Below are positions 47,117 to 57,724 of a DNA stretch of 64,000 nucleotides, in pieces. The notes beneath the pieces are model-generated. The model was not told the DNA's origin. It did not search any database and was given only the letters and a program-made list of their open reading frames with translations. This stretch comes from Nostocoides sp. F2B08 (GTDB lineage: Bacteria; Actinomycetota; Actinomycetes; Actinomycetales; Dermatophilaceae), in contig NZ_WESE01000003.1 in assembly GCF_009184895.1 (NCBI RefSeq), forward strand, positions 434,001 through 498,000, given 5' to 3'. Position numbers and translations under genes: made by a program. Positions within the stretch are counted from its first letter, which is position 1. The number at the start of each line of letters is the position of its first letter.

Positions 47117-49582
47117 CTACTCGCCGCTTCCACCCTCACCGTGCTGGCCACCGTGGCCACGGTTGCCGCCACGACGACGGCGGTGGCGACGCTCACGGTC
47201 ACCGTGCCCGCCCTCGTGCCGCTCGCGCCGCTCGGAGCGCTCCTCGCGCTCACCACCCTCCTCACGGGCCGGACGCTCGTCGCCCTCACCCGAGTCGGAG
47301 CCGGCCTCAGCGCCACCGTCAGCAGCGCCCTCGGCGCCACCCTCGGACTCGCCCTCGCCCTCGGCGATGACGGCCGCCAGGCTGAGCTTGCCGCGCGGGT
47401 CGATCTCCTTGAGCTCGACCTGGACCTTCTGGCCGACGGCCAGCACGTCCTCGACCGCGTCGATGCGCTTCCCGCCGACGAGCTTGCGCACCTCGGAGAT
47501 GTGCAGCAGGCCGTCCTTGCCGGGCAGCAGCGAGACGAACGCGCCGAACGTTGTCGTCTTGACGACCGTGCCGAGGAACCGCTCGCCGACCTCGGGCATC
47601 TGCGGGTTGGCGATCGAGTTGATCATCGCCCGTGCGGCCTCGGCCGACGGACCGTCGGTCGCGCCGATGTAGACGGTGCCGTCGTCCTCGATGGAGATCT
47701 GCGCGCCGGTCTCCTCCTGGATCTGGTTGATCATCTTGCCCTTCGGGCCGATGACCTCGCCGATCTTGTCGACCGGCACGGTCACCGAGATGACGCGCGG
47801 AGCGAACGGGCTCATCTCGTCCGGCGCGTCGATCGCCTCGGCCATGACATCGAGGATGTGCAGACGAGCGTCGCGCGCCTGGGTCAGCGCCCCGCCGAGC
47901 ACGTCGGCGGGGATGCCGTCGAGCTTGGTGTCGAGCTGGATCGCCGTGACGAACTCCTTGGTGCCGGCGACCTTGAAGTCCATGTCACCGAAGGCGTCCT
48001 CCGCTCCGAGGATGTCGGTGAGCGCGGCGTACTTCATCTCGCCGTCGACCTCGGCCGAGACCAGACCCATCGCGATGCCCGCGACCGGCGCGCGCAGCGG
48101 CACACCCGCGTTCATCAGCGACAGCGTGGACGCACAGACCGAGCCCATCGACGTCGAGCCGTTCGAGCTCAGCGCCTCGGACACCTGACGGATCGCGTAG
48201 GGGAACTCCTCACGCGTCGGTAGGACCGGCAGCAGAGCCCGCTCGGCGAGCGCCCCGTGGCCGATCTCGCGGCGCTTCGGGGATCCGACGCGGCCGGTCT
48301 CACCGGTGCTGTACGGCGGGAAGTTGTAGTTGTGCATGTAGCGCTTGCGCGTCTCGGGCGAGAGCGTGTCGAGCTGCTGCTCCATGCGGAGCATGTTCAG
48401 TGTCGTCACGCCGAGGATCTGGGTCTCGCCACGCTCGAAGATCGCCGAGCCGTGCACCCGCGGGAGCACCTCGACCTCGGCCGAGAGCGCGCGGATGTCC
48501 GCGAGGCCACGGCCGTCGATGCGCACCTGGTCGCGCAGGATCCGCTCGCGGATGAGCTTCTTCTGCACGGCGCGGTATGCGGCGGAGACCTCCTTCTGAC
48601 GGCTGGCGAACTCGCCCTGCCGGCCCTGGCCGGACTCGGGGTCGTAGTCGCTGACCAGCTCGAGGTGGATCTCGGACTTGAGCGTGTTGATCGCGTCCTC
48701 GCGCTCCTGCTTGCCGGCGATCGAGAGGATCTCGGCGAGGCGGCCGTCCTTGGTCGCGAGCGTCTCGACGGCGCCGTAGACGTCGTCGGTGTAGTCGAGG
48801 AAGACCGGGAACTCCTCGACCGGCTTGGCGGCCTCGGAGGCGAGCTGGGCCTGCGCGTCGCACAGGACCCGGATGAAGCCCTTGGCGGCCTCGAGACCCT
48901 CGGCGACGACCTCCTCGGTGGGAGCGGTCTTGCCCTGGTTGCGCACGAGGTCCCAGGTCGAGGTGGTGGCCTCGGCCTCGACCATCATGATCGCGACGTC
49001 GTCACCGACGACCCGACCGGCGACGACCATGTCGAAGGTCGAGCGCTCGATGTCGGAGAAGTTCGGGAAGGCGACCCACTGGCCGTCGATCAGGCTGACG
49101 CGGACGCCGCCGATCGGGCCGGAGAACGGCAGGCCGGAGATCTGGGTGGCCGCGGAGGCGGCGTTGATCGCGAGGACGTCGTACTGGACGTCGGGGTTGA
49201 GCGCGAGGACGGTGATGACGACCTGGACCTCGTTGCGCAGGCCCTTGGTGAAGGACGGGCGCAGCGGGCGGTCGATCAGGCGGCAGGTGAGGATGGCCTC
49301 GGTGCTGGGGCGACCCTCGCGGCGGAAGAAGCTGCCGGGGATCCGGCCTGCCGCATACATCCGCTCCTCGACGTCGACGGTCAGGGGGAAGAAGTCGAAG
49401 TGCTCGCGCGGAGATCCACTCGCGGTGGTCGTCGCCAGGAGCATGGTGTCGTCATCGAGGTACGCGCTGACGGCGCCCCCGGCCTGACGAGCGAGGCGGC
49501 CGGTCTCGAACCGGACCTTGCGGGTGCCGAAGCGACCGTTGTCGATCGTGGCCTCGGCGAAAGTGATGTCTGGACCCTCCAT
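47117..49582 (-). CDS. pnp: Polyribonucleotide nucleotidyltransferase (PNPase)
   Basis: An 821-residue phosphorolytic 3'-exoribonuclease, also called GPSI in actinobacteria. Two RNase PH domains are separated by a helical domain, followed by KH ([20 protein letters not shown]) and S1 ([18 protein letters not shown]) RNA-binding domains. A ~75-residue Glu/Gly/Arg-rich tail closes the protein, ending in basic RGG-like repeats; such tails are seen in actinobacterial PNPases and may bind RNA. The ATG at 49582 ([11 protein letters not shown]) has a GGAGGGCC-type ribosome site just upstream. Partner of rpsO, 186 nt upstream. Confidence 0.96.
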   Translation of the reverse strand: MEGPDITFAEATIDNGRFGTRKVRFETGRLARQAGGAVSAYLDDDTMLLATTTASGSPREHFDFFPLTVDVEERMYAAGRIPGSFFRREGRPSTEAILTCRLIDRPLRPSFTKGLRNEVQVVITVLALNPDVQYDVLAINAASAATQISGLPFSGPIGGVRVSLIDGQWVAFPNFSDIERSTFDMVVAGRVVGDDVAIMMVEAEATTSTWDLVRNQGKTAPTEEVVAEGLEAAKGFIRVLCDAQAQLASEAAKPVEEFPVFLDYTDDVYGAVETLATKDGRLAEILSIAGKQEREDAINTLKSEIHLELVSDYDPESGQGRQGEFASRQKEVSAAYRAVQKKLIRERILRDQVRIDGRGLADIRALSAEVEVLPRVHGSAIFERGETQILGVTTLNMLRMEQQLDTLSPETRKRYMHNYNFPPYSTGETGRVGSPKRREIGHGALAERALLPVLPTREEFPYAIRQVSEALSSNGSTSMGSVCASTLSLMNAGVPLRAPVAGIAMGLVSAEVDGEMKYAALTDILGAEDAFGDMDFKVAGTKEFVTAIQLDTKLDGIPADVLGGALTQARDARLHILDVMAEAIDAPDEMSPFAPRVISVTVPVDKIGEVIGPKGKMINQIQEETGAQISIEDDGTVYIGATDGPSAEAARAMINSIANPQMPEVGERFLGTVVKTTTFGAFVSLLPGKDGLLHISEVRKLVGGKRIDAVEDVLAVGQKVQVELKEIDPRGKLSLAAVIAEGEGESEGGAEGAADGGAEAGSDSGEGDERPAREEGGEREERSERRERHEGGHGDRERRHRRRRGGNRGHGGQHGEGGSGE

Positions 49583-49735
49583 GGGCCCTCCGTTCTTTTT
49601 CTCATTCGTGCCTGCGTGCATCGTCGTTGTGCACGAGGTGGGGTGACCCGGGTGTGACTGTTCAGTTGTGGGCCGGCTGTGCCGATCGGGTATGCGGTGG
49701 CCGGCCTGAGCCGGCACGCCCACCGATACGCGAGA

Positions 49736-49757
49736 AGCGGCCCACGATGGGGCCGCT
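49736..49757. terminator. Hairpin between rpsO and pnp
   Basis: AGCGGCCC and GGGCCGCT (perfect 8 bp, 6-nt loop), 12 nt past the rpsO stop on the minus strand. It may end or attenuate rpsO mRNA before pnp or serve as the RNase processing site known between these genes in other bacteria. Confidence 0.62.
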
Positions 49758-49768
49758 CCCGGCAATAC

Positions 49769-50038
49769 TTATCGGCGCAGTCCGAGGCGCTTGATGAGCG
49801 AACGGTAGCGCTCGACATCGACGCTCTCGAGGTAGCGCAGCAGGCGGCGGCGCTGACCGACGAGGAGCAGCAGACCACGACGGCTGTGGTGGTCGTGCTT
49901 GTGCTCGCGCGAGTGCTCGGTGAGGTCCTTGATCCGCTGCGTGAGCAGGGCGATCTGGACCTCGGGGGAGCCGGTGTCACCCTCGACGGTGGCGTACTCG
50001 GCCATGATCTGCTTCTTGACGTCTGCGCTCAAAGGCAT
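49769..50038 (-). CDS. rpsO: 30S ribosomal protein S15
   Basis: An 89-residue S15, which binds 16S rRNA early in 30S assembly. Full-length family match: [40 protein letters not shown] and [20 protein letters not shown]. The start ATG at 50038 has AAGGAG upstream on the minus strand (tccttg at 50051-50056). Confidence 0.97.
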   Translation of the reverse strand: MPLSADVKKQIMAEYATVEGDTGSPEVQIALLTQRIKDLTEHSREHKHDHHSRRGLLLLVGQRRRLLRYLESVDVERYRSLIKRLGLRR

Positions 50039-50209
50039 GGGCGACTGACTCCTTGTTCTCTCATCGTTGCGCGGCGCGCCCGGGCTGGTTCACCGGGGCT
50101 CTCTCGATCCGCGGCCGTTCTGACGGCAGGGCCCACTCGGGCCAATCAACAAAGGTACCAGCGACGCGCTCAGGGTCCCAATTGCCCAGTGACATCTGCT
50201 CCTCGGTAC

Positions 50210-50223
50210 GTACCCTTGATTTT
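50210..50223 (+). promoter_or_regulatory. Leaderless promoter -10 for the orphan Phd gene
   Basis: TACCCT at 50211-50216 lies 7 nt before the GTG at 50224. The 11-nt word GTACCCTTGAT is repeated exactly at 61942-61952, again just before an antitoxin GTG. No ribosome site is present, so initiation at the transcript's 5' GTG is likely. Confidence 0.55.
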
Positions 50224-50448
50224 GTGGCGATGGTCAGTGTGGAACACGCGAAGACCCACCTCTCTGCCCTCATCGCAGCTGCCGAGAGGGGCGAAGAGGT
50301 CATCATCACGCGGGACTCGTTGCCCGTGGTGAGGCTCGTGTCGCTTGGCCCCGTAGCGGAACGCGAACGCGGGTTCGTCCCCTACAGCGTGCCGGACAGC
50401 TTCCTCGGCCCGCTCGCCTGCGATGAGCTCGCCATCTGGGAAGGGTGA
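50224..50448 (+). CDS. Phd/YefM-type antitoxin, without a toxin
   Basis: A 74-residue antitoxin (72 from the ATG at 50230). MVSVEHAKTHLSALIAAAER and the following GEEVIITRDSLPVVRLV are the Phd/YefM DNA-binding fold. The C-terminal ~25 residues (DELAIWEG) are of the type that grip a VapC/Doc toxin. Directly downstream only a nine-codon frame (ATG 50454, ending TAG 50478-50480, coding MPPEPIPR) remains where a toxin should start, so the toxin has been lost. Divergent from rpsO. Confidence 0.78.
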   Translation: MAMVSVEHAKTHLSALIAAAERGEEVIITRDSLPVVRLVSLGPVAERERGFVPYSVPDSFLGPLACDELAIWEG

Positions 50449-50593
50449 ACGCATGCCGCCAGAGCCGATTCCGCGCTAGCACAGAACCATTCGCCAAGGG
50501 CGAATAGCAGCCTATTGACCCCGGACGTGATTGCGGCCACAGTCTCCTTACCGGCCAGTGTCGGCCGGCGAGGAGCACCTGCCGAGGAGCGTC

Positions 50594-51115
50594 ATGGTTT
50601 CGATCAGACTCACAGTCGACAACGTCGAGCGGACGGCGGAGGTGGAGCCTCGCACGTTGCTCGTGCACGCCCTGCGCGAACAGCTGGGCAAGGTGGGCAC
50701 CGTGGTCGGCTGCGACACGAGCAACTGCGGCGCCTGCACGGTGCTGCTCGACGGCGAGAGCGTGAAGTCGTGCTCCGTGCTCGCCGTCCAGGCCGACGGG
50801 TCCACGGTGGACACCGTCCAGGGCCTGGCCCAGCCGGATGGGACCCTGCATCCGATCCAGCAGGCCTTCCACGAGCACCACGGCCTGCAGTGCGGGTACT
50901 GCACTCCGGGGATGCTCATGCGCGCTGTCTGTCTTCTGAGCGAGAACCCGACGCCCACCGAGGAGGAGGTCCGGCACGGCATGGAGGGCAACATGTGCCG
51001 CTGCACCGGATACCAGGGCATCGTCGATGCCGTCATGGCGGCCTCGCAGGCCATGAGCGACTCCTACGGCGCGAACCAGAGCAGCATCGCCGAGCCTGCG
51101 GGGGTGGCGTCATGA
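50594..51115 (+). CDS. Molybdenum hydroxylase [2Fe-2S] small subunit (CoxS type)
   Basis: A 173-residue iron-sulfur subunit of a xanthine-oxidase-family hydroxylase. The plant-ferredoxin cluster is bound by [11 protein letters not shown] and a distal Cys in VKSC; the second helical-domain cluster by QCGYCTPGM and CRCTGYQG. It relays electrons from the Mo site to FAD. The ATG at 50594 has GAGGAG 5 nt upstream. First gene of an eight-gene operon, overlapping the large subunit (ATGA). Confidence 0.93.
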   Translation: MVSIRLTVDNVERTAEVEPRTLLVHALREQLGKVGTVVGCDTSNCGACTVLLDGESVKSCSVLAVQADGSTVDTVQGLAQPDGTLHPIQQAFHEHHGLQCGYCTPGMLMRAVCLLSENPTPTEEEVRHGMEGNMCRCTGYQGIVDAVMAASQAMSDSYGANQSSIAEPAGVAS

Positions 51116-53520
51116 CGACCACCGCCGACCGCCCCGACACCGCCGAGGTCGGCCAGTCCCGGCTCCGCAAGGAGGACCGGCGGTTGCTGACCGGACGCAC
51201 CCGCTGGACGGACAACCTCGAGCTGCCCGGCATGGTGCATCTGGCCCTGGTCCGCTCCCCCGTCGCGAACGCGACCATCACCGGGATCGACACGACGGAG
51301 GCGGCCGCCGCCCCTGGCGTCGTCGGGGTCTGGACCGGCGAGGACCTGCCCGAGCAGGGCGCCATGCCGATCGCCTGGACCGTGAGCGACAACCTCAAGG
51401 TCCCCAGTCTCATGCCGCTGGCAGTGGGCACGGTCAAGCACGTCGGCGATGTCGTCGCCGTCGTCGCCGCCACGAGCAAGGACGCCGCCGACGACGCGGC
51501 CGGCATGGTCGACGTCTCCTACGACGAGCTGCTGGTCGTCATGGACCCGATCGCCGCCCTCGAGGCGGACTCGCCACTTGTCCACCCCGAGCTCGGCACG
51601 AACGTGTGCGCGACGTGGGGCATGGACTCCGTCGCGCTCGGGACCGGAGGCGACGTCGAGGAGGCCATCCGGGCCGCCGAGGCCGACCCGGACCAGGTCG
51701 TCATCCGCCGCACCCTCCGCCAGAACCGGATCACGCCCGCCTTCGTCGAGCCCCGCTCCATCGTCGTCGACCCGACGGCCGAGCAGGTGACGATGTGGTC
51801 CGCGACCCAGGTGCCGCACATCCTGCGGATCCTCCTGGCGATGACGCAGCCGGTCGACGAGCACGAGCTCCGCGTCATCGCCCCGGACGTCGGCGGCGGC
51901 TTCGGCGGCAAGCTCCAGGCCACCCGCGAGGAGGCGCTGGTCCTCCTCATCGCGCTCCGTCTGCAGCTTCCGGTGAAGTACACCGAGACGAGGATGGAGT
52001 CGATGCAGTCGGCCCACCACGCCCGCGACCAGGTCCAGCGCCTCACTCTCGCCGCCCGCAAGGACGGCACGATCACGGCCTTCGACGTCGACCTCGTCGC
52101 CGACATGGGCGCCTACCTCGGCATCCTCACCGCCGGCATCCCGCTGCTCGGCGGCTTCATGTTCAACGGCATCTACAAGATCCCGGCGTACAGGTTCTTC
52201 TGCACCGACGTCTTCACGAACAAGGTGATGACCGACGCCTACCGCGGCGCCGGCAAGCCCGAGGCGACGTTCGGGATCGAGCGGATGATGGACGAGCTCG
52301 CCGTCGAGCTCGGGTTGGACCCGATCGAGGTCCGCCGCCGCAACTGGATCAACCCGGACGAGTTCCCGTATGCGACGGTCGCCGGCCTCACGTACGACTC
52401 CGGGAACTACGACCAGGCAACGGACCGGGCCCTCGAGCTCTTCGACTACGACGGGCTGCGGGCCGAGCAGGCCCGCCGCCGGGAGTCGAACGATCCGGTC
52501 CAGCTCGGGATCGGGGTGTGCACCTTCGTCGAGCTGTCCGGTCTCGCGCCGAGTCGGGTCCTCGGGTCGCTCAACTACGGCTCCGGCGGCTGGGAGCACG
52601 CGAGCATCCGGATGCTGCCGACGGGCAAGGTCGAGGTCGCTGCCGGGACGACGCCGCACGGGCAGGGACACGCCACCGCGTTCGCGCAGCTCGTCTCGGA
52701 CGAGCTCGGCATCCCGTTCGAGGACATCACCCTCATCAGCGGCGATACCGCCACCGTGCCCCGGGGCATGGACACCTACGGGTCGCGCTCCCTCGTCGTC
52801 GGCGGCATGGCCATCGTCGGGGCCGCGCGCCGGGTCGTCGAGAAGGCCCGACCCCTCGCAGCCCACCTGCTCGAGGCCGACCCGAACGACCTCGAGTACG
52901 ACCGAGGCACCTTCACCGTCCGCGGGACGGACACGAGCAAGACGATCCCCGAGATCGCGCTCGCCATGTGGCTCGCGCACGACCTGCCCGACGGCATGGA
53001 GGCCTGCCTGGACTCCGAGTCGACCTTCGACCCGGAGAACTTCTCCTACCCGACCGGCACTCACTTGGCCGCCGTCGAGGTCGACACCGAGACCGGAAAG
53101 GTGACCCTACGCGACTACGTCTGCGTCCAGGACGTCGGCGTGCTCGTCAACCCGATGATCGTCGACGGACAGGTCCACGGCGGCCTGACCCAGGGCATCG
53201 GGCAGGCCATGTACGAGGAGATCCGCTACAGCGAGGACGGCCAGCTCACCTCCGGCAGCCTCGCCGACTACCTCGTCCCGCACGCCCCCGACGTCCCGCG
53301 CTACCGCACCGACACGACGGTGACCCACGCGACAACGAACACGCTCGGCGTCAAGGCGGTCGGTGAGACCGGCACGACCGCGGCGCCGCCCGCCATCGTC
53401 AACGGCGTCCTCGACGCCCTGCGCCCCCTCGGGGTCACCGACATCACGATGCCGACCACGCCGCTGAAGGTGTGGTCGGCCATTCAAGCCGCTCGTAGTG
53501 AGAAGGGTGGTGCGTCATGA
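51112..53520 (+). CDS. Molybdenum hydroxylase large subunit (CoxL form II-like)
   Basis: An 802-residue molybdopterin-cytosine-dinucleotide subunit. It has an N-terminal hammerhead domain ([17 protein letters not shown]), the [15 protein letters not shown] loop, and a C-terminal active-site Glu in [13 protein letters not shown] (about 751). At the CO-dehydrogenase signature position it reads AYRGAGK (about 377-383), not the form I AYxCSFR. It is therefore not a true CO dehydrogenase but a hydroxylase of an organic, probably N-heterocyclic, substrate. Overlaps both neighbours by 4 nt. Confidence 0.9.
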   Translation: MTTTADRPDTAEVGQSRLRKEDRRLLTGRTRWTDNLELPGMVHLALVRSPVANATITGIDTTEAAAAPGVVGVWTGEDLPEQGAMPIAWTVSDNLKVPSLMPLAVGTVKHVGDVVAVVAATSKDAADDAAGMVDVSYDELLVVMDPIAALEADSPLVHPELGTNVCATWGMDSVALGTGGDVEEAIRAAEADPDQVVIRRTLRQNRITPAFVEPRSIVVDPTAEQVTMWSATQVPHILRILLAMTQPVDEHELRVIAPDVGGGFGGKLQATREEALVLLIALRLQLPVKYTETRMESMQSAHHARDQVQRLTLAARKDGTITAFDVDLVADMGAYLGILTAGIPLLGGFMFNGIYKIPAYRFFCTDVFTNKVMTDAYRGAGKPEATFGIERMMDELAVELGLDPIEVRRRNWINPDEFPYATVAGLTYDSGNYDQATDRALELFDYDGLRAEQARRRESNDPVQLGIGVCTFVELSGLAPSRVLGSLNYGSGGWEHASIRMLPTGKVEVAAGTTPHGQGHATAFAQLVSDELGIPFEDITLISGDTATVPRGMDTYGSRSLVVGGMAIVGAARRVVEKARPLAAHLLEADPNDLEYDRGTFTVRGTDTSKTIPEIALAMWLAHDLPDGMEACLDSESTFDPENFSYPTGTHLAAVEVDTETGKVTLRDYVCVQDVGVLVNPMIVDGQVHGGLTQGIGQAMYEEIRYSEDGQLTSGSLADYLVPHAPDVPRYRTDTTVTHATTNTLGVKAVGETGTTAAPPAIVNGVLDALRPLGVTDITMPTTPLKVWSAIQAARSEKGGAS

Positions 53521-54380
53521 GGCCCGTCGCGTTCGACTACGTGGCCCCGACCACGGTCGAGGAGGTCGTCCAGGCGCTGAGCGACGGCGGCGAGGACGCC
53601 ACCGTCATCAGCGGCGGACAGTCGCTGCTGCCGGTCCTGAGGATGCGGATGGCCGACCCGAGCCTGCTCGTCGACCTGCGCCGCGTCGACAGCCTGCGCG
53701 AGATCCGGGACGACGGCGACAACCTGGTGATCGGCGCGCGCGCCACGCACCGGCAGGTCTCGACCGACCCGCTCGTCCGCCAGCACGCGGGGCTCATCGC
53801 AAAGACAGCGGGCTCGATCGGTGACCCCCAGATCCGCTACCGAGGAACCATCGGCGGGTCGCTGGCCCATGCCGACCCCGCCGGCGACATGGGTGCCGCG
53901 GTCCTCGCCCTGAACGGCAGCCTCGAGCTCACCGGCCCGCGGGGCTCCCGCACGGTCGCCGGCGGTGACTTCTTCGTCGACTACTTCACGACCGCTCGCG
54001 AGCCCGGCGAGGTCGTCACCGCCGTCCGCATCCCGAAGCACGACGGCTGGGGCTCGCACTACGAGAAGTTCACCGTGGTCGTCCAGGCCTGGGCCGTCGT
54101 CGCCGTGGCCGCCGCCGTCCGGGTCGAGGGCGGGCAGGTCGCCGAGGCCCGCATCGGGCTGACCAACATGGGCACGACCCCGCTACGGGCGGCCGCCGCG
54201 GAGCAGGCGCTGGTGGGCGTGGCCGCCGCCGATACTGACGCGCTGCGGGCCGCAGCCGCGACGGCCGGCGAGGGCACCAACCCGCCGGACGACCCGTCCG
54301 GGACACCGGAGTACCGCCGCCACCTGGCCGGCGTGCTCGCCGGACGCGCCGTCGTCAAGGCCGTCGAGGCGGTGGCCTGA
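53517..54380 (+). CDS. Molybdenum hydroxylase FAD subunit (CoxM type)
   Basis: A 287-residue FAD subunit. The two FAD-binding motifs are VISGGQSLLPVLRMRMADP (about 32-50) and TIGGSLAHADPAGDMG (about 117-132). A CO_deh_flav_C domain ends the protein. It passes electrons to an acceptor. The ATG overlaps the large-subunit stop; the LamB/YcsF gene starts 3 nt after its stop. Confidence 0.92.
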   Translation: MRPVAFDYVAPTTVEEVVQALSDGGEDATVISGGQSLLPVLRMRMADPSLLVDLRRVDSLREIRDDGDNLVIGARATHRQVSTDPLVRQHAGLIAKTAGSIGDPQIRYRGTIGGSLAHADPAGDMGAAVLALNGSLELTGPRGSRTVAGGDFFVDYFTTAREPGEVVTAVRIPKHDGWGSHYEKFTVVVQAWAVVAVAAAVRVEGGQVAEARIGLTNMGTTPLRAAAAEQALVGVAAADTDALRAAAATAGEGTNPPDDPSGTPEYRRHLAGVLAGRAVVKAVEAVA

Positions 54381-54382
54381 CG

Positions 54383-55138
54383 ATGACGGAGACGCAGGCA
54401 GCGCCGAAGCCCCTCACGATCAACTCCGACATGGGCGAAGCGGTCGGCATCCACTCCTTCGGCCACGACGACGCCCTCCTCGAGGTCATCGACACGGCGA
54501 ACGTCGCGTGCGGCTTCCACGCCGGCGACCCCACAGGCATCCGCGAGACGGTTCAGAAGGCGGCCAACGCCGGCATCACCATCGGCGCACACCCAGGGCT
54601 CCCGGATCTCATCGGCTTCGGCCGGCGGGTCATGGCACTCGACGCCGACGAGACGCGCGACATCGTCCGCTACCAGGTCGGCGCGCTCGTCGGCTTCCTC
54701 CAGGCCGAGGGCGTCGAGCTCGACCACATCAAGCCGCACGGCTCGCTCTACGGGATGGTCGCCCGCGACGAGTCCCTCATGCACGCGGTCTGCGACGTCG
54801 CCGAGCAGTACGGCGTCGGGGTCTTCGGCATGGCCGGCACGACCCACCAGCGGGTCGCCGACGAGCGCGGGGTGCCGTTCACCGGCGAGGTCTACGTCGA
54901 CCTCGGCTACCGGGCCGACGGCTCCCTCATCATCGTCCGCCGCCCCCGCGCGACCCCGGTCGACCTCGCCACCGAGCGCGCCCGACTGGCCGTCACCGAA
55001 GGTGTCGTACTCGCCGACACCGGCGACCGCATACCGGTGCAGTTCGACAGCATCTGCGTGCACTCCGACACCCCGAACGCGACCGACGTCGGCCGCGCCG
55101 TCCGCGAGGTTCTCAACACTCAAACAGGATCCGGCTGA
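54383..55138 (+). CDS. pxpA: LamB/YcsF family protein, 5-oxoprolinase subunit A-like
   Basis: A 251-residue protein of the LamB/YcsF family (PxpA). Landmarks are INSDMGEAVGIHSFGHDDALL (split at positions 13-33), ANVACGFHAGDP, GAHPGLPDLIGFGRR and HIKPHGSLYGMV. PxpA works with PxpBC in ATP-dependent opening of the lactam 5-oxoproline. Here it is placed directly after the molybdenum hydroxylase rather than beside pxpB, with the biotin genes in between. The substrate may therefore be another lactam. Confidence 0.88.
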   Translation: MTETQAAPKPLTINSDMGEAVGIHSFGHDDALLEVIDTANVACGFHAGDPTGIRETVQKAANAGITIGAHPGLPDLIGFGRRVMALDADETRDIVRYQVGALVGFLQAEGVELDHIKPHGSLYGMVARDESLMHAVCDVAEQYGVGVFGMAGTTHQRVADERGVPFTGEVYVDLGYRADGSLIIVRRPRATPVDLATERARLAVTEGVVLADTGDRIPVQFDSICVHSDTPNATDVGRAVREVLNTQTGSG

Positions 55139-55191
55139 CCCATCTCCGAACCTGACAACCGGCCCGGTGGGCCACCGACGAAAGGAACCAC

Positions 55192-55437
55192 ATGCCCGAG
55201 CACGTCGTGAAGTCCCCCCTCCCCGGTGTCTTCTACCGCCGCCCCTCACCGGATGACCCGGTCTTCGTCGAGGAAGGCGCCGAGGTGACCGCCGAGCAGA
55301 CGATCGGGCTGGTCGAGGTCATGAAGCAGTTCGCCGAGGTCAAGGCCGGGGCCGCCGGCACCCTGTCGTCGTTCGCCGTGGAGAACGAGTCGACCGTCGG
55401 ACCGGGCGACGACATCGCGACCATCGAGACCTCGTGA
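55192..55437 (+). CDS. Biotin carboxyl carrier protein
   Basis: An 81-residue biotinyl domain. The biotinylated Lys is residue 45 in EVMKQF (EAMKM-like site). AAAGGA-type ribosome site precedes the ATG by 6 nt. It is followed by biotin carboxylase with a GTGA overlap. Too short to carry the N-terminal domain of acetyl-CoA carboxylase BCCP, so it is a dedicated carrier for this operon. Confidence 0.92.
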   Translation: MPEHVVKSPLPGVFYRRPSPDDPVFVEEGAEVTAEQTIGLVEVMKQFAEVKAGAAGTLSSFAVENESTVGPGDDIATIETS

Positions 55438-56813
55438 CCGGCGGCGTGCAGACGCTTCTCGTCGCCAACCGTGGGGAGATCGCCCTGCGGATCGTTCGCG
55501 CCGCCCAGGAGCTCGGCATCCGCTCCGTCGCCGTGTGCAGTGAGGTCGACGTCGACTCGCTGCACGTAGAGCACGCCGACAGCCACGTGGTCATCGGCCC
55601 GGCGTCCGCCACCAAGAGCTACCTGAACGTCGACGCCCTGCTCGCCGCCGCGGAGGAGGCGGGCGCCGACTCCGTCCACCCCGGATACGGGTTCCTGTCG
55701 GAGAACGCCGAGTTCGCTCAACGCGTGATCGACGCCGGACTGACGTGGGTCGGCCCGGCACCGGAGGCGATCCGGCAGATGGGCGACAAGGCGGCCGCGC
55801 GGGCGGCAGCCGAGCGCGCCGACGTGCCGACCGTCCCCGGCTCCGACGGCCCGGTCTCCGGCCTGGACGAGGCACGGGAGGTCGCCGAGACCGTCGGCTA
55901 CCCCCTGGCGATCAAGGCCTCGGCCGGCGGTGGCGGTCGCGGCATCCGCATCGTCGCGAACCCCGAGGAGCTCGCCGCACAGGTGCCGGTCGCCCAGGCC
56001 GAGGCGAAGGCCGCCTTCGGCAGCGGCGAGGTCTACCTCGAGCGCTTCGTCGCCCGGGCGAAGCACATCGAGGTGCAGGTGATCGGCGACGGCACGCGGG
56101 CCATCCACTTCGGCGAGCGCGAGTGCTCGCTGCAGCGGCGTCGGCAGAAGGTCATCGAGGAGGCTCCAGCACCCGGACTCCCGGACAGCGTGCGCGAGGA
56201 GCTGACGGCCTCCGCGGTGCGGCTCGCCGAGCGGGTCGGGTACTCGGGTGCGGGCACGGTCGAGTACCTGTATGACCCGGCCATCCAGGAGTTCTTCTTC
56301 ATCGAGATGAACACCCGCATCCAGGTCGAGCACCCAGTCACCGAGATGATCACCGGCCACGACCTCGTCAAGGAGCAGCTGCTCATCGCAGCCGGCAACG
56401 CGCTCTCGATCACCCAGGACGACGTCCAGTTCACCGGGCACTCCATCGAGGCGCGGCTCAACGCCGAGAACCCCGACTTCGACTTCCTCCCCAGCCCCGG
56501 GCACCTCGACGTGTTCCGGATGCCCGGAGGTCCGTTCGTTCGGGTCGACTCGGGCTTCGAGGCGGGGCGTGGCGTGCCGCCGTTCTACGACTCGATGCTC
56601 GCCAAGATCATCGTCTGGGGCCGGGACCGCGACGAGGCGCTGTCCCGACTGGCCCGGGCCCTCGACGAGGTCGAGGTCCAGGGCATCGCCACGACGGTGG
56701 CCTTCAAGCGCAGGCTGCTCGACCTGCCCGAGGTCCGCTCGGGCGACTACCACACCACCTATCTCGAGGACATGCTCAGGGCCGAGGGGTCCAGCGACAA
56801 GGAGGCGACGTGA
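55434..56813 (+). CDS. Biotin carboxylase
   Basis: A 459-residue ATP-grasp enzyme that carboxylates the biotin carrier using bicarbonate and ATP. Motifs: LLVANRGEIALRIVRAAQE (residues 7-25), ASAGGGGRGIRIV (ATP loop), and FIEMNTRIQVEHPVTEMITG (catalytic). Length matches AccC. GTG start overlaps the carrier; its stop overlaps the next gene. It lacks a carboxyltransferase of the acyl-CoA type nearby; the following allophanate-hydrolase-like genes are the likely partners. Confidence 0.93.
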   Translation: MTGGVQTLLVANRGEIALRIVRAAQELGIRSVAVCSEVDVDSLHVEHADSHVVIGPASATKSYLNVDALLAAAEEAGADSVHPGYGFLSENAEFAQRVIDAGLTWVGPAPEAIRQMGDKAAARAAAERADVPTVPGSDGPVSGLDEAREVAETVGYPLAIKASAGGGGRGIRIVANPEELAAQVPVAQAEAKAAFGSGEVYLERFVARAKHIEVQVIGDGTRAIHFGERECSLQRRRQKVIEEAPAPGLPDSVREELTASAVRLAERVGYSGAGTVEYLYDPAIQEFFFIEMNTRIQVEHPVTEMITGHDLVKEQLLIAAGNALSITQDDVQFTGHSIEARLNAENPDFDFLPSPGHLDVFRMPGGPFVRVDSGFEAGRGVPPFYDSMLAKIIVWGRDRDEALSRLARALDEVEVQGIATTVAFKRRLLDLPEVRSGDYHTTYLEDMLRAEGSSDKEAT

Positions 56814-57724
56814 CGTCCGTGACGACCGAGGAGACCACACAGGAACGGGAGAGCCGGTACTCATGGGGAGCCGATGAGCACCTCGTGGTCCAGATCTCCG
56901 AGGAGATGAGCCTTCCGGCCAACTTCACCGCCATGGCGATGAGCACCGCACTCGACGAGCGCGGCCTGGACGGGATCATCGACATCTGTCCGGCCAACGC
57001 GTCGCTGCTCGTCCGCTTCGACCCCGACGTCATCGCGCCCGCGGACCTCGAGGCGCAGGTCCGCGATGTCGAGGCGGCCGTGGCGCACAACCCCCACCTC
57101 AGCCTGGAGACGCGGATCTTCGACATCCCGGTCTGGTACAACGACCCCTTCACCAACGAGACCGGCGCCCGCTTCCGCGACCGGCACCAGCGGCCCGAGG
57201 GCAACGACCTCGAGTTCGCGGCCATCGAGAACGGCCTGCCGTCCGCGGAGGCCTTCATCGAGGCGCACTCCTCGTCCCCGTGGATCGCGTCGATGGTCGG
57301 CTTCGTCGCCGGCCTGCCGTTCCTCTTCCAGATGGTCGAGCGCGAGCGCCAGCTCGAGGTGCCGAAGTACCTCCGACCCCGCACGGACACGCCCGAGCGG
57401 ACGGTCGGCTACGGCGGCTGCTTCTCGTGCATCTACTCGGTGCGCGGCGCCGGCGGCTACCAGATGTTCGGCATCACGCCTGTGCCGATCTTCGACCCCG
57501 AGCAGCGACTGGCCGACTTCGAGGAGTTCATGGTGCTGTTCCGGCCCGGTGACATCGTCAAGTTCCGGCCCATCGACGAGGAGGAGTTCAACCGGATCCG
57601 TGCCGACGTGGACGCCGGCACGCACAAGGTCCGCCAGGCCCCGGTGACCTTCGTGCTCGAGGACTTCCTCGCCGATCCCGACGGCTACAACGCGCACCTG
57701 CTGGAGGCCCTCAATGCCCGTTGA
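56810..57724 (+). CDS. pxpB: Allophanate hydrolase subunit 1-like protein (PxpB/KipI)
   Basis: A 304-residue AHS1-domain protein. GYGGCFSCIYSVRGAGGYQM and ITPVPIFDPEQRL near residues 202-240 are the AHS1 core; SMVGFVAGLPFLFQM also fits. An extra N-terminal segment (about 1-90) precedes it. With PxpC it forms the lactam-cleaving part of 5-oxoprolinase-like enzymes, related to the allophanate-hydrolase portion of biotin-dependent urea amidolyase. GTG start; overlaps pxpC by 11 nt. Confidence 0.87.
   Translation: MTSVTTEETTQERESRYSWGADEHLVVQISEEMSLPANFTAMAMSTALDERGLDGIIDICPANASLLVRFDPDVIAPADLEAQVRDVEAAVAHNPHLSLETRIFDIPVWYNDPFTNETGARFRDRHQRPEGNDLEFAAIENGLPSAEAFIEAHSSSPWIASMVGFVAGLPFLFQMVERERQLEVPKYLRPRTDTPERTVGYGGCFSCIYSVRGAGGYQMFGITPVPIFDPEQRLADFEEFMVLFRPGDIVKFRPIDEEEFNRIRADVDAGTHKVRQAPVTFVLEDFLADPDGYNAHLLEALNAR

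Noticed and set aside
51064-53064. Long minus-strand frame opposite the molybdenum hydroxylase genes
   Set aside because: High-GC antisense shadow with Arg/Asp/Gly-rich low-complexity translation and no domain.
51112-53520. Carbon monoxide dehydrogenase
   Set aside because: The form I signature AYxCSFR is absent; AYRGAGK is present, and no cox accessory genes follow.
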